From assembly GCF_023169945.1 (NCBI RefSeq), contig NZ_AP025591.1:3840481-3904480 (forward strand): a DNA stretch of 64,000 nt, in the 5' to 3' direction. This DNA comes from Anaeromyxobacter oryzae (GTDB lineage: Bacteria > Myxococcota > Myxococcia > Myxococcales > Anaeromyxobacteraceae). This document shows positions 9,736 through 21,636 of the stretch, piece by piece (the first letter of the stretch is position 1; every line of letters begins with the position of its first letter). A program made the translations under genes and the position numbers. Below the pieces are notes generated by a model. The model saw only the letters and a program-made list of their open reading frames with translations, searched no databases and was not told where the DNA came from.

Positions 9736-11055
9736 CTACTTCTTCCCGCCGCCGCCCACCATCATCGCGAAGAACTCGTCGTGGTTCTTCACCTGGCGGA
9801 ACTTGTCGAGGATGAACTTCATCGCCTCGACGTTGTCGAGCCCGTTCAGGATCGTCTGGCGGAGGATGTAGATCTTCGACAGCCAGTCGGCGGGGAGGAG
9901 CAGCTCCTCCTTGCGCGTGCCGCTCTTCCCGATGTCCATGCACGGGAAGATGCGCTTCTCCATCAGCTTGCGGTCGAGCACGATCTCGGAGTTCCCGGTG
10001 CCCTTGAACTCCTCGAAGATGACCTCGTCCATGCGGCTGCCGGTGTCGACCAGCGCGGTGCCGATGATCGTGAGCGAGCCGCCCTCCTCGATGTTGCGCG
10101 CCGCGCCGAAGAAGCGCTTCGGCTTGTGGAGCGCGTTCGAGTCGACGCCGCCCGAGAGGATCTTGCCGGACGGGGGCACCGTCGAGTTGTAGGCGCGGGC
10201 GAGGCGGGTGATCGAGTCGAGCAGGATCACCACGTCCTTCTTGTGCTCGACGAGGCGCCGCGCCTTCTCGATCACCATCTCCGCCACCTGCACGTGGCGC
10301 GTCGCGGGCTCGTCGAAGGTCGAGGCGACCACCTCGCCCTTCACCGTCCGCTCCATGTCGGTGACCTCCTCGGGCCGCTCGTCGATGAGCAGCACGATGA
10401 GGGTGCACTCGGGGTGATTGGTCGTGACCGCGTGCGCGATGTTCTGGAGCAGGACCGTCTTGCCGGCGCGCGGCGGCGACACGATGAGGCAGCGCTGGCC
10501 CTTCCCGATCGGCGAGAAGAGGTCCACCACGCGCGTCGTCATCTCGGCGGGGTCGTGCTCGAGGGTGAGGCGCTCGGTGGGGTAGAGCGGCGTGAGGTTG
10601 TCGAAGAGGACCTTCGCCTGGTTCTCCTCGGGCGGCTGGCCGTTGATCGAGTCGACCTTGAGGAGCGCGAAGTACCGCTCGCCCTCCTTCGGCTGCCGGA
10701 CGGTGCCGCGGACGGTGTCGCCGGTGCGGAGGTTGAACCTGCGGATCTGCGACGGCGAGACGTAGATGTCGTCGGGGCCGGGCAGGTACGAGAAGTCCGG
10801 GCTGCGGAGGAACCCGAAACCGTCGGGGAGGACCTCGAGCGTGCCCTCGCCGCCGACCTCCATCTCCTCCTTCGCCGCCTCCGCCGCCTTCGACTGCGCC
10901 TGCAGGATCGCGAAGATGAGGTCCTGCTTCTTCATCGCGCCGGCGGCCTCGACGTTGAGCTCCCGCGCCATGCGCGCGAGCTCGGCCACCTTCATGTGCT
11001 TCAGCTCCGTGAGGCTCGACGAGGCGGGCGCGGGTGTCGGTGCGGCGGCGGGCAT
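9736..11055 (-). CDS. rho: Transcription termination factor Rho
   Basis: Hexameric RNA helicase for factor-dependent termination. 439 residues from ATG 11055 ([21 protein letters not shown]). Rho N-terminal helical domain ([20 protein letters not shown]), cold-shock-like RNA-binding domain ([29 protein letters not shown]), and RecA-like ATPase with Walker [30 protein letters not shown] and the Q/R loops. Length is close to the E. coli protein plus a short Ala/Pro N-terminus. The same frame stays open far upstream, but family alignment and a promoter at 11150-11178 exclude that. The leader is about 90 bases, so attenuation is possible. Confidence 0.96.
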   Translation of the reverse strand: MPAAAPTPAPASSSLTELKHMKVAELARMARELNVEAAGAMKKQDLIFAILQAQSKAAEAAKEEMEVGGEGTLEVLPDGFGFLRSPDFSYLPGPDDIYVSPSQIRRFNLRTGDTVRGTVRQPKEGERYFALLKVDSINGQPPEENQAKVLFDNLTPLYPTERLTLEHDPAEMTTRVVDLFSPIGKGQRCLIVSPPRAGKTVLLQNIAHAVTTNHPECTLIVLLIDERPEEVTDMERTVKGEVVASTFDEPATRHVQVAEMVIEKARRLVEHKKDVVILLDSITRLARAYNSTVPPSGKILSGGVDSNALHKPKRFFGAARNIEEGGSLTIIGTALVDTGSRMDEVIFEEFKGTGNSEIVLDRKLMEKRIFPCMDIGKSGTRKEELLLPADWLSKIYILRQTILNGLDNVEAMKFILDKFRQVKNHDEFFAMMVGGGGKK

Positions 11056-11149
11056 GTCGGGACTCTCTGGAAACGAGGTCGCCCGGGGGGCGGGCGTGAC
11101 CGGCAGGAACCTGCGGACGGACTCGGGAAGAGGCCGAGGAGAGGGGGCA

Positions 11150-11178
11150 AACGTAAGCGGTCGATTCCGAGGTGTCAA
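11150..11178 (-). promoter_or_regulatory. Sigma-70 type promoter of rho
   Basis: Minus strand: TTGACA (11178-11173), 17-base spacer, TACGTT (11155-11150). The perfect -35 and TANNNT -10 make this one of the best promoters in the window. Start site expected near 11143. Confidence 0.78.
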
Positions 11179-11179
11179 C

Positions 11180-11204
11180 GGCACACATCCGCCCCGGGTG
11201 TGCC
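11180..11204. promoter_or_regulatory. Inverted repeat abutting the rho -35 box
   Basis: GGCACAC (11180-11186) and GTGTGCC (11198-11204), 11-base spacer, end two bases upstream of the rho -35. Candidate operator for rho; it also lies between rho and the divergent gene at 11305, which has a possible -10 TAACAT at 11264-11269. Confidence 0.4.
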
Positions 11205-11304
11205 CGTCGTTGTGCCATGAACGCGGGTGGAGAGGACCCTCGGGGATGGATGCTCCGACGGGGTAACATGGCGTGAACGTCGCGGGAGGCGGCGCCAGCA
11301 CACC

Positions 11305-13158
11305 ATGACGAATCCACCGACCGATGCCGTCGTCGCGGGCACGAAGAACTTCGCGGTCGCCCTGCTGGCGCCCCTGACTGCGCGGGTCGGCGTGCGTCCG
11401 CGGATCGCGGCGGACGCCGGGCAGGCGCTCGCGCTCTGCGGCGGGCCGGGCGGGCTCGTCGTCATCGAGTACGTCGGCGACGCGTCGCGCCCGGGAATCG
11501 AGCAGCTCGTGCGGGCGGGCGGGCTCAGGATCGTCGCGGGGGTCCCGGAGGTGCACGCCGCCGCGGAGCCGTCGCTCCGCGCGCTCGGGATCGAGACGGC
11601 GCGCTGGGACGGCCGGCCGGACGCGGTGCTCGTCGCGGTCGAGCGGCAGATCTCGGTCGCGCCGGCGCCTCGCGCCGCGGCGCCGGCTCCGGCCGGGGCG
11701 GCTCCCGCTGCGGCGGCGCCGAAGCCTGCGGCTCCGACCGCAGCCGCCGGGCGTCCCGCGCCCGCCCCCACCGCGGCGAAGGCCGCCGCTGCGCCCGCGG
11801 CCTCGGCGCGTCCCGCCGCTGCGCCGGCCGCGCCTGCGGCGAAGCCCGCAGCGCCGCAGAAGGCCCCGACGCCCGCCGCGAGCGCGCCGCGGCCCGCGGT
11901 GCCCGCCGCGGCCGGTCCGGCGAGGCCGGCGGCCGCGCAGGGGGTGTCCGCCGCAGCGACCGCGGGCGCGAGGCCACCGGCGGCAGCGCCGCCCGCCGCC
12001 GCGAAGGCCGTGCCGGTCGCACCGCAGCCCGCTCCCAGGGCCGCCGCCATCCCCGCCCCGGTGCCGCCCGCCGCCCCTGCGCCTCCGCCTGCGGCGCCCG
12101 CTGCGCAGCCTCCGGCGCCAGCACCTGCCACGGGGCGCCACGCCGGCGCAGCGGAGCGGACCTCGCCGGACACCGCCGCCCTGTTCGACGGCGTGCCGGG
12201 CGACGACCCCTTCCTCTCCGACGGGCCGGTCGACGTCGAGGTGGACGAGGCCATCGCGGCGATCGAGCCCTCCGCCCCCGTCCTCTACGCCCCGCCGCCA
12301 GCGTCCGGGGCGGCGGCGGGCGCCGACTGGCCCGCGAGCGCGCCGGGCTCGGCCGAGGCGGAGGCTGCCCTGGTCGCGGCGCTCACGGGCGGCGCGGAGG
12401 TCGCGGGGCTCGGTGCCGTCGCCGCCCACGTCGCGTCGGCGCTCTCCGACCTCGAGCGCGAGATCCTCGCGGGCGGCCGTCCGCCCGTGGACGCGGAGGC
12501 GATCCGGCGTGCTGCGGTGATGCGCGTGCGAGTCGGCGCGGCGCTCGCCAGCGTGCCGCCGCGGGGGAGCCGCGTCGACGCGGGCGCGGTGCACGCGTTC
12601 CTCGGGGAGATCGACGCGCTGCTGTCCGCGGTCGCCGCGCTCGCCGGGACCGCCCCGGAGGCGCTGCACCCCTCGCTCGAGGCGGTGCGGAACGCGCTCG
12701 TGAAGGAGGCGATCGACTTCTCGGAGGCGGCGCAGCGGATCGCGCCGGCGGCCCCAGTGGCGCAGGAAGCGCCGCGGCCGTCCGCGCGGGCCGCGCAGAC
12801 GCGCGTGCTCAGCGTGTCCGCCACCCGGGACACGCAGCCCCGGCGCTACGGAGTCTGGATCATGCTCGTGCTGGCGCTCGTCGCCGCGGGCGGGTACCAC
12901 GGCTACCGCTACGCCAGTCACCAGCGGGCGGTCGCGCGCCTCAAGACCATCCCGGGGGCACCGGACGGAATGGTGCTGACCGTCGGCGGGCCGGGGACCA
13001 CCACCCAGCTCCTCATGCCTCTTCGCGGAATCGTGCCGGATCGTGGCCAGGTGGAGCGATTCAAGGCGGCGAAGGAGGCCGAGGGATATCAGGTGCGGGA
13101 GCTCGCGGGCGGAAGCCTCGAGCTTCGCCCGCGTCCCGCGCCTGGGAGGCAGCCATGA
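11305..13158 (+). CDS. Degenerate-receiver membrane protein with long Ala/Pro linker, function unknown
   Basis: 617 residues from ATG 11305, with GGGAGG at 11284-11289. Residues 1-115 have the size and hydrophobic pattern of a response-regulator receiver ([20 protein letters not shown]), but no phospho-acceptor Asp is evident. A 180-residue Ala/Pro/Lys linker follows, then a helical region (about 325-495), one membrane helix (about 516-534, [14 protein letters not shown]) and a 75-residue C-terminal domain. The stop overlaps the start of the prepilin gene (ATGA), implying coupled translation and a shared job, possibly in pilus or secretion assembly. No named family recognised. Confidence 0.75.
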   Translation: MTNPPTDAVVAGTKNFAVALLAPLTARVGVRPRIAADAGQALALCGGPGGLVVIEYVGDASRPGIEQLVRAGGLRIVAGVPEVHAAAEPSLRALGIETARWDGRPDAVLVAVERQISVAPAPRAAAPAPAGAAPAAAAPKPAAPTAAAGRPAPAPTAAKAAAAPAASARPAAAPAAPAAKPAAPQKAPTPAASAPRPAVPAAAGPARPAAAQGVSAAATAGARPPAAAPPAAAKAVPVAPQPAPRAAAIPAPVPPAAPAPPPAAPAAQPPAPAPATGRHAGAAERTSPDTAALFDGVPGDDPFLSDGPVDVEVDEAIAAIEPSAPVLYAPPPASGAAAGADWPASAPGSAEAEAALVAALTGGAEVAGLGAVAAHVASALSDLEREILAGGRPPVDAEAIRRAAVMRVRVGAALASVPPRGSRVDAGAVHAFLGEIDALLSAVAALAGTAPEALHPSLEAVRNALVKEAIDFSEAAQRIAPAAPVAQEAPRPSARAAQTRVLSVSATRDTQPRRYGVWIMLVLALVAAGGYHGYRYASHQRAVARLKTIPGAPDGMVLTVGGPGTTTQLLMPLRGIVPDRGQVERFKAAKEAEGYQVRELAGGSLELRPRPAPGRQP

Positions 13159-13697
13159 CCATTCGAAGGCTTCACCGTCGTCCCGCCAGCCGGGGCTTCA
13201 CGCTCATCGAGCTCATGATCGTCGTGGCGATCATCAGCATCCTGTCGTCGGTCGCGATCCCCACGTTCCAGCGGCTCACCCTCCGTTCGAAGACCGCCGA
13301 ACGGTCGGAGCTGATGCTGCGGATCCACAAGGCCGTGAGCGACTACTACGTCCAGCACGGTTCGTTGCTGGACAAGGACGGGGTGGAGCTGACGGGCGGC
13401 CCCCAGCCGCCGACGCTGGACGTGGTGAAGCGGGTCCCGAACTGGCGCGACACCGGCTGGGCCGACGTGTTCCGCTCCAGCGAGGAGATCATGGGCGCGA
13501 CGTACTACTCCTACTCCTTCGTGACGCATGAGCCGGCCGGCAACAAGCCCGCGGACCTCATCATCACCGCCACCGGCGATCTCGACGGCGACAACGTCCC
13601 GAGCATCAAGACGATGACCTACCACCGCGACGGCGGCATGTACCGCCTGTTCAGCGAGGACCCCGAACCCGGCGCGGAGGACACCGACACCTTCTGA
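13155..13697 (+). CDS. Type IV prepilin-like protein
   Basis: 180 residues. The basic leader ends in RG, followed by [25 protein letters not shown], a perfect prepilin peptidase site with Glu at +5 and the N-terminal assembly helix. The globular part (about 45-180) has no cysteine pair and is Asp/Thr-rich near the end. The start ATG overlaps the preceding stop by four bases. It could be a PilA-type pilin, a minor pilin or a pseudopilin; nothing nearby decides. The gsp operon is 6 kb away on the other strand. Confidence 0.85.
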   Translation: MTIRRLHRRPASRGFTLIELMIVVAIISILSSVAIPTFQRLTLRSKTAERSELMLRIHKAVSDYYVQHGSLLDKDGVELTGGPQPPTLDVVKRVPNWRDTGWADVFRSSEEIMGATYYSYSFVTHEPAGNKPADLIITATGDLDGDNVPSIKTMTYHRDGGMYRLFSEDPEPGAEDTDTF

Positions 13698-15809
<2,112 letters not shown>

Positions 15810-15854
15810 GTGTCGCGGCGCGGGGTGATGCCCGGCCGGGCGCCGCCGCCGCGC

Positions 15855-15883
15855 TTGACGACCGGCGGTGAACGGGGCAACAG
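15855..15883 (+). promoter_or_regulatory. Candidate promoter of acylphosphatase gene
   Basis: TTGACG (15855-15860), 17 bases, CAACAG (15878-15883), six bases to the ATG at 15890. The -35 is strong, the -10 weak. No ribosome binding site, so leaderless translation is possible. Confidence 0.4.
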
Positions 15884-15889
15884 AGCGGC

Positions 15890-16168
15890 ATGGACCGCGT
15901 CCGCGCCCGCATCGTCGTCTCCGGCCTCGTGCAGGGGGTCGCCTTTCGGGCGGCGACCGTCGACGAGGCGCGCCGGCTCCGGCTCCACGGCTGGGTCAAG
16001 AACCTCGCGGACGGGCGGGTCGAGGCCGAGGCGGAGGGCGAGCGCGCCGCCGTGGAGGCGCTCGTCGCCTGGTGCCGCCGCGGCCCGCCCGCCGCGCAGG
16101 TGGACGACGTGACCGTCACGTGGGTCGCGCACGCGGGCGATCTGGCGCCGTTCGCCATCCGCTGGTAG
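15890..16168 (+). CDS. acyP: Acylphosphatase
   Basis: Small cytoplasmic enzyme that hydrolyses acyl-phosphates. 92 residues, the family length. The signature SGLVQGVAFRAAT carries the catalytic Arg (Ala replaces the usual Gly in VQGVGFR), and GWVKNLADGRVEAEAEG carries the catalytic Asn. Stands alone between ligA and the radical SAM gene. Confidence 0.93.
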   Translation: MDRVRARIVVSGLVQGVAFRAATVDEARRLRLHGWVKNLADGRVEAEAEGERAAVEALVAWCRRGPPAAQVDDVTVTWVAHAGDLAPFAIRW

Positions 16169-16217
16169 CGCGTCCTGGCGAGTCGGCCCCGGATCGGCGG
16201 GACCCTCCACCCGTGCC

Positions 16218-16247
16218 TTGTGACGGCGTGAGGCGGTGTGGTACACC
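16218..16247 (+). promoter_or_regulatory. Possible promoter of radical SAM gene
   Basis: TTGTGA (16218-16223), 18 bases, TACACC (16242-16247) in the 168-base gap before 16337. Moderate match; nothing else is evident in this gap. Confidence 0.35.
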
Positions 16248-16336
16248 CGCCGGCCCTGCCGGTTTCCGTTCCGGGATCCGGTGGTTACGAACAGCGGCGG
16301 GCGACACGCGGCTCGAACCCGCGGCCCGGCGAGGCC

Positions 16337-19021
16337 ATGAAGACAGAGCTCCCTGCTGCGTCCGCGCTCGACGCCCTCGTCCTGCGCGCCCAGAAGCCCT
16401 CCCGGTACGTGGGCGCCGAGTTCGGCGCGATCGTGAAGGACCTCCGAGCGGTCCGGGTCCGCTTCGCCCTGGCGTTCCCCGACACGTACGAGGTCGGGAT
16501 GTCGAACCTCGGGTTTCGGCTCCTCTACCACCTCTTGAACGACCGGCCCGACGTCGCGTGCGAGCGGGTGTTCCTGCCCTGGCCGGACATGGAGGGCATG
16601 CTCCGGGAGCGCGGGCTGCCGCTCTTCACCCTCGAGTCGCGCGCGGCCGTCCGCGACTTCGACGTGCTCGGGATCACGCTCCAGTTCGAGCTCGCGTACA
16701 CGAGCGCGCTCGCGATGCTGGACCTCGCCGGGATCCCGCTCCTCGCCCGGGACCGCGGCGATCACGACCCGCTCGTCGTCGGCGGCGGGCCGTGCGCGTA
16801 CAACCCCGAGCCGGTCGCGGACTTCTTCGACTGCTTCGCGGTCGGCGAGGGCGAGGAGGTCGCGCTCGAGATCTCGGACGCGGTGGCGTCGAGCGGCTTC
16901 CGGCGGGGCGGGGCGTCGCGGCGGGAGCTCCTCGAGCGGCTCGCGCGGATCCCGGGCGTCTACGTGCCGTCCCTCTTCCGGCCGGTGTACGACCCGGCGA
17001 CCCGCACGCTCGCGCGGATCGAGCCGCTCCTCCCCGGCTACGAGAAGGTCGAGCGCCGGGTGATGCCCGATCTGAACGCGCTCCCCACCACGGCGTACAC
17101 GCGGCCGCTCGTGCCGTTCATGCAGACGATCCACGATCGCCTGCCCATCGAGCTCCAGCGCGGGTGCACCCGCGGCTGCCGCTTCTGCCAGGTCGGCATG
17201 ATCACCCGGCCGACGCGGCAGCGGGATCCGAAGCAGGTGCTCCACCTCGCCGAGCTCGGCCTGAAGGCGTCCGGGTACGAGGAGGTCGGGCTCCTCTCGC
17301 TCTCGTCGGGCGACTACGCCCCGCTGAACGGGCTCCTCGACGACTTCCTCGCGCGCTGGGAGGGCGAGAAGATCGCCATGAGCCTGCCTTCGCTCCGCAC
17401 GGAGACGATGAGCGACGCGCTCGCGAAGAAGATCGCGCGGATCCGGAAGACGGGGTTCACGCTCGCGCCCGAGGCGGCGACCGAGCGGATGCGCGCCGTC
17501 ATCAACAAGGGGAACCGCGAGGAGGACCTGCTCCGCGCCGTCGGGTCGATCTTCTCGAACGGCTGGTCGCTCCTGAAGCTCTACTTCATGATCGGCCTCC
17601 CCGAGGAGCGCGACGAGGACGTCGTCGCGATCGCGGAGCTCGCGAAGAAGAGCCTCGCGGCCGCGAGGCGCGCGCTCCCGAAGGGTCAGGGCTCGGCGGC
17701 GATCCATCTCGGCGCGTCGACCTTCGTCCCGAAGCCGTTCACGCCGTTCCAGTGGGAGCCGATGATCCCGCCCGAAGAGACCCGGCGCCGGCAGGGGCTC
17801 ATCACCGCCGCCCTCGGCGGCCGGAACGGCGCGATCCAGTTCAAGCCGCACGACTCGCGGCAGTCGTCCATCGAGGGCGCGCTCGCGCTCGGCGACCGGC
17901 GCGTCGGCACCGCCGTGCTCGCCGCCTATCGCATGGGGCAGCGGCTCGACGGCTGGACGGAGTGGTTCGACGAGGACCGCTGGATCGCGGCGTTCGAGGC
18001 CTGCGAGCGCGAGCACGGCGTCGGCCTCGACTGGTTCGCCCATCGCCGCCGCCGCCTCGACGAGGTCCTCCCGTGGGACCGGATCGACTGCGGCGTCACG
18101 AAGGCCTACCTCCAGAAGCAGCTCGCCGCCGCGCGGAACCTCGCCGAGGTCGTCGACTGCGTGCTCGCCCCGTGCACCGTCTGCGGCGCGTGCGACTACG
18201 ACGTCGTGAAGAACCGGACCTACGACGCGAAGGACTACGTGCCGGAGCCGCCGCCGCCCCCGCGCCCGCCGGAGCCGCCGACCCGGACGTTCGTCCGCGT
18301 CCGCTACACCAAGCTCGGGCGGCTCGTGGCGCTGTCGCACCTCGAGACCATGCACGCGCTGCTCCGGGCGATCCGCCGGGCGGGGCTGCCGGTCGCGTAC
18401 TCGCAGGGCTTCCACCCGAAGCCGCGGGTCTCGTTCGGGCCGGCCCTCCCGGTCGGCGTCGAGAGCGTCTGCGAGTACCTCGACCTGGAGCTCGTCGGTC
18501 CCGCCGACCCGGCCGAGGTCCTGGCCCGGCTCGTGCCGGAGCTCCCGGAGGGGCTCAGGGCGGAGGAGGCGGTCCTGCTCGACCCGCAGGCCCTGTCCAT
18601 CTCCGAGGCGCAGCGCGCCGTGCATTACCGTGTGGAATTCTCAGGCGAAACCTGGAGCGAGGCGACACTGGCCGAGCGGGTGGACGCGTTCCGGGCGTCG
18701 ACCCGGGCGCTCGTCACCCGGGCGGCCCCCCCGAAGAGCCGTCACCGCGGCCGCAACCAGAAGGTCGCGGTGAGGAAGGAAAGGGAGATAGACTTGAAGG
18801 AAATCGTGACCCACCTCGCCGTGGAAGGTCCGGGGTCGGTCGCGTTCAGCTTGAGGGCGGATCCATCGGGAAGCGCCAAGCCAGCCGAGGTGCTGGCGGC
18901 CATCTTCGGCGAGGGCCTCCCGCCCCAGGGAGTGAAGGTTCTGAAGGAAGGCGTGAGCTTCGCGAGGAACGGGCAGAGCCCCGGCGGCCAGCCCCGCGCG
19001 CCTCGCTACCTCGACGCCTGA
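16337..19021 (+). CDS. TIGR03960-type radical SAM protein fused to DUF2344 domain
   Basis: 894 residues from ATG 16337 (MKTELPAASALDALV), GAGG just upstream. An N-terminal cobalamin-binding-like region (about 30-190), a radical SAM core with the iron-sulfur motif CTRGCRFCQ and GIPL/GLPEE-type loops, then CTVCGACDYD and a Pro-rich hinge (about 640), followed by a DUF2344 (TIGR03936-like) domain starting TFVRVRYTKLGRLVALSHLE. This fusion is commonly found next to RNase E/G in bacteria, as here (rng starts 186 bases downstream). The reaction is not established; a role in RNA or ribosome modification is inference. Confidence 0.9.
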   Translation: MKTELPAASALDALVLRAQKPSRYVGAEFGAIVKDLRAVRVRFALAFPDTYEVGMSNLGFRLLYHLLNDRPDVACERVFLPWPDMEGMLRERGLPLFTLESRAAVRDFDVLGITLQFELAYTSALAMLDLAGIPLLARDRGDHDPLVVGGGPCAYNPEPVADFFDCFAVGEGEEVALEISDAVASSGFRRGGASRRELLERLARIPGVYVPSLFRPVYDPATRTLARIEPLLPGYEKVERRVMPDLNALPTTAYTRPLVPFMQTIHDRLPIELQRGCTRGCRFCQVGMITRPTRQRDPKQVLHLAELGLKASGYEEVGLLSLSSGDYAPLNGLLDDFLARWEGEKIAMSLPSLRTETMSDALAKKIARIRKTGFTLAPEAATERMRAVINKGNREEDLLRAVGSIFSNGWSLLKLYFMIGLPEERDEDVVAIAELAKKSLAAARRALPKGQGSAAIHLGASTFVPKPFTPFQWEPMIPPEETRRRQGLITAALGGRNGAIQFKPHDSRQSSIEGALALGDRRVGTAVLAAYRMGQRLDGWTEWFDEDRWIAAFEACEREHGVGLDWFAHRRRRLDEVLPWDRIDCGVTKAYLQKQLAAARNLAEVVDCVLAPCTVCGACDYDVVKNRTYDAKDYVPEPPPPPRPPEPPTRTFVRVRYTKLGRLVALSHLETMHALLRAIRRAGLPVAYSQGFHPKPRVSFGPALPVGVESVCEYLDLELVGPADPAEVLARLVPELPEGLRAEEAVLLDPQALSISEAQRAVHYRVEFSGETWSEATLAERVDAFRASTRALVTRAAPPKSRHRGRNQKVAVRKEREIDLKEIVTHLAVEGPGSVAFSLRADPSGSAKPAEVLAAIFGEGLPPQGVKVLKEGVSFARNGQSPGGQPRAPRYLDA

Positions 19022-19170
19022 ACGAACGACGCGCCCCGCTGGTGCCGCGAGAACGACGCGGCCGCCGGGCGCGAGGAGACGCGAAGCTTTGAGCGTGAGC
19101 TCGACAGCCGATCCCAGGCGCCCGGCACCACCGGGTCGCACGCGATCGTGGCCCGCAGGTTGGGGCCTCG

Positions 19171-19199
19171 CTCTCCCCGCGCCTCGCCGGGGCGAGAGA
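19171..19199 (+). promoter_or_regulatory. Possible leader hairpin overlapping the RNase E/G ribosome binding site
   Basis: CTCTCCCCG (19171-19179) can pair with CGGGGCGAGAG (19188-19198) with a small bulge, sequestering the GAGAGG just before the ATG at 19208. RNase E genes often autoregulate through their leader; that this one does is inference. Confidence 0.3.
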
Positions 19200-19207
19200 G
19201 GTGACCC

Positions 19208-21622
19208 ATGGCAGGCAACAGCATCCTGGTGATCAACGCGGCCGGCGCGGAGACGCGCGTGGCCCTGGTCGAGAACGGCACGATCCACGAGTACTACCTC
19301 GAGCGAAAGCGCGAGCAGGGGATCGTCGGCAACATCTACAAGGGCCGCGTGGTCCGGGTGCTCCCCGGCATGCAGGCGGCCTTCGTGGACATCGGCCTCG
19401 AGAAGGCGGCGTTCCTGTACGTCGGCGACGTCTACGGCGACCCGGACTTCTCGGAGGAGTTCGAGCTCACCGAGGGTGAGCACCGCGCCGAGGTGCCCGA
19501 GGTCCCGACGGAGGAGGAGGCCGAGCAGGCGGAGGCGCGCGCGCATGACGTCGCCGCCGAGCCGCCGGCGCTCCCGCCCGCCGCGGCGGAGGGCGCGGCG
19601 CTCACCCCGGCTCCCGTCGAGGGCGCGTCCGCCGTGGCCGTTGCAGCGCCGCCGTCCGAGACGCCCGAGGCGCCCGCGGGTGAGACGCAGGGCGCGGCCG
19701 AGCTGCCGCTGCCGCCCCTCACGCCCATCCCGCTCACGCAGGCCGTGGGCATGGCGCCGGTCCCCGCGATCCCGGGGCTGCCGGTCCCGCCGCTCGCCGA
19801 CGAGCCGGTCGCGCCGGAGGCCGGCGCCGAGGTCGCGCAGCCCGCGACCGAGGGCGCCGTCGCCGCCGCACCGGTCGAGCCCGCCGCCGAGGCGAGCGTG
19901 CCGGCGCCGTCGGCCGAAGCCGCGCCGGAGAAGGACCGGATCCAGGCCCCCGGCCGCGAGTCCGCGCGCGAGGCGCGCGGCGATCGCGACCGTGAGCGCG
20001 GGGATCGCGAGGGCCGGCGCCGCGACGAGCGCGGCCGCCGCGACGGGCGCGAGGGTCGCAACGAGCGCGAAGGTCGCGAGGGCAAGGAAGGACGCGAGGG
20101 CAAGGAAGGACGCGAGGGCAAGGAAGGCCGCGAGGGGAAGGAAGGCCGCGAGCGCGGCGACCGCAACAACCGCAACGGCCACCGCGACGAGAAGCGCTCG
20201 AAGGAGCCGAAGAACATCCAGGACCTCCTCAAGGAGGGCCAGGAGGTCATCGTCCAGGTCGCGAAGGATCCGATCGGGACCAAGGGCGCGCGCATCACGA
20301 GCCACATCTCGCTCCCGGGGCGGCACCTCGTCTTCATGCCGACCGTCGATCACATCGGCATCTCGCGCCGGATCGAGAAGGACTCCGAGCGCCGCCGCCT
20401 CCGCGAGATCGTGGACCGGATGCGCCCGGAGGGCACCGGCTTCATCGTCCGCACCGTCGCGGAGAACGTCGAGGCCGGGAAGCTCGAGGCGGACATCCGG
20501 TTCCTCATCCAGGTGTGGAACGAGATCATCCGGACGAAGGACAAGGTCTCCGCCCCCGCGCTGCTCCACGGCGACCTCGACCTCATCCTCCGCGCGACGC
20601 GCGACCTCTTCACCGCCGACGTCGGCAAGCTCGTCATCGACGACCGCGACGAGTACGAGCGGATCCTCCGCTTCGTGCGGGAGCAGGCGCCGCACCTCGA
20701 GAACTCGATCGAGTACTACTCCGGCCAGGACCCGATCTTCGACGCGTACGGCATCGAGCAGGAGCTGAAGCGCGCGAGCCAGCGGAAGGTCTGGCTGAAG
20801 AGCGGCGGCTACATCATCATCGATCAGGCCGAGGCGCTCACCGCCATCGACGTCAACTCGGGCCGCTACGTCGGGAAGAAGAACCTCGAGGAGACGATCA
20901 CCAAGATCAACGTCGAGGCGGCGAAGGAGATCGTCTACCAGCTCCGGCTGCGCAACATCGGCGGCATCATCATCATCGACTTCATCGACATGGATAAGTC
21001 CCAGAACCGCGAGAAGGTCTTCAAGGCCTTGCAGGACGCGCTGGGACGGGACAAGGCGAAGACCAACGTCCTCAAGATCTCCGAGCTCGGCCTCGTCGAG
21101 ATGACGCGCAAGCGCGTGCGCGAGTCGGTCACGCGCATGATGATGGAGCCCTGCAGCTACTGCGACGGCAAGGGGCACGTGAAGTCCAAGATCACCGTCG
21201 CGTACGAGATCTTCCGGGAGATCCGCCGCGAGGCGCCGCACTTCCCCGAGCCGTCGATCGTCGTGAACTGCCACGCCGAGGTCGCGCGCATCCTCCAGGG
21301 CGCGGAGCGGGAAGAGCTCCGGTACCTGATGGATCGCTTCAACAAGACCATCCAGGTGAAGGCGCAGAACGGCTACCACCAGGAGCAGTTCGACATCTAC
21401 GGGCGCCAGGAGCGCGGCGAGCAGGGCGGCGGCGGCGGTGGTGGCGGCGGGCGTGACCGCGACCGGCGCGGCCGGGATCGCGACCGCGACCGGCGCGGGG
21501 AGAGGGGCGGCGAGCGCGGCGGCGGCGATCGCGGGGACCGCGACCGCGGCCGGACCGAGGAGCCCGCGGCGGCGGCCGCCGCGCCGGCCCCCGCGCCCGC
21601 GAGCGGCGGCGAGAAGGCCTGA
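19208..21622 (+). CDS. rng: Ribonuclease E/G with large insertion in the S1 domain
   Basis: Endoribonuclease for rRNA and tRNA processing and mRNA decay. 804 residues against about 490 for RNase G. Residues 1-80 match the N-terminal start and first half of the S1 domain (GNIYKGRVVRVLPGMQAAFVDIG). They are split from the second half (IQDLLKEGQEVIVQVAKDPIG, about 335 on) by roughly 250 residues rich in Glu/Ala/Pro and then Arg/Gly/Glu/Lys. Catalytic Asp residues are in AIDVNSGRY and IIIDFIDMD; the zinc link is EPCSYCDGKG. The last 100 residues are Gly/Arg/Asp-rich. The core is complete. Follows the radical SAM gene. Confidence 0.93.
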   Translation: MAGNSILVINAAGAETRVALVENGTIHEYYLERKREQGIVGNIYKGRVVRVLPGMQAAFVDIGLEKAAFLYVGDVYGDPDFSEEFELTEGEHRAEVPEVPTEEEAEQAEARAHDVAAEPPALPPAAAEGAALTPAPVEGASAVAVAAPPSETPEAPAGETQGAAELPLPPLTPIPLTQAVGMAPVPAIPGLPVPPLADEPVAPEAGAEVAQPATEGAVAAAPVEPAAEASVPAPSAEAAPEKDRIQAPGRESAREARGDRDRERGDREGRRRDERGRRDGREGRNEREGREGKEGREGKEGREGKEGREGKEGRERGDRNNRNGHRDEKRSKEPKNIQDLLKEGQEVIVQVAKDPIGTKGARITSHISLPGRHLVFMPTVDHIGISRRIEKDSERRRLREIVDRMRPEGTGFIVRTVAENVEAGKLEADIRFLIQVWNEIIRTKDKVSAPALLHGDLDLILRATRDLFTADVGKLVIDDRDEYERILRFVREQAPHLENSIEYYSGQDPIFDAYGIEQELKRASQRKVWLKSGGYIIIDQAEALTAIDVNSGRYVGKKNLEETITKINVEAAKEIVYQLRLRNIGGIIIIDFIDMDKSQNREKVFKALQDALGRDKAKTNVLKISELGLVEMTRKRVRESVTRMMMEPCSYCDGKGHVKSKITVAYEIFREIRREAPHFPEPSIVVNCHAEVARILQGAEREELRYLMDRFNKTIQVKAQNGYHQEQFDIYGRQERGEQGGGGGGGGGRDRDRRGRDRDRDRRGERGGERGGGDRGDRDRGRTEEPAAAAAAPAPAPASGGEKA
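20075..20146 (+). repeat. Four tandem 18-bp units inside the RNase E/G gene
   Basis: Unit CGCGAGGGCAAGGAAGGA is repeated four times with a few changes, encoding REGKEG. It sits in the S1-domain insertion. Copy number could vary between strains without breaking the frame. Confidence 0.85.
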
Positions 21623-21636
21623 GCGACGGAGGCGCC

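Noticed and set aside
11056-12921. Long upstream extension of the rho frame
   Set aside because: Antisense to the 11305 gene, Arg/Gly low complexity, and upstream of a consensus rho promoter.
16300-16336. CTCGAACCCGCGG looked like a tRNA T arm
   Set aside because: No acceptor, D or anticodon stems can be formed around it.
20075-20146. Tandem repeats as a CRISPR array
   Set aside because: Units are contiguous 18-mers without spacers and in frame inside RNase E/G.
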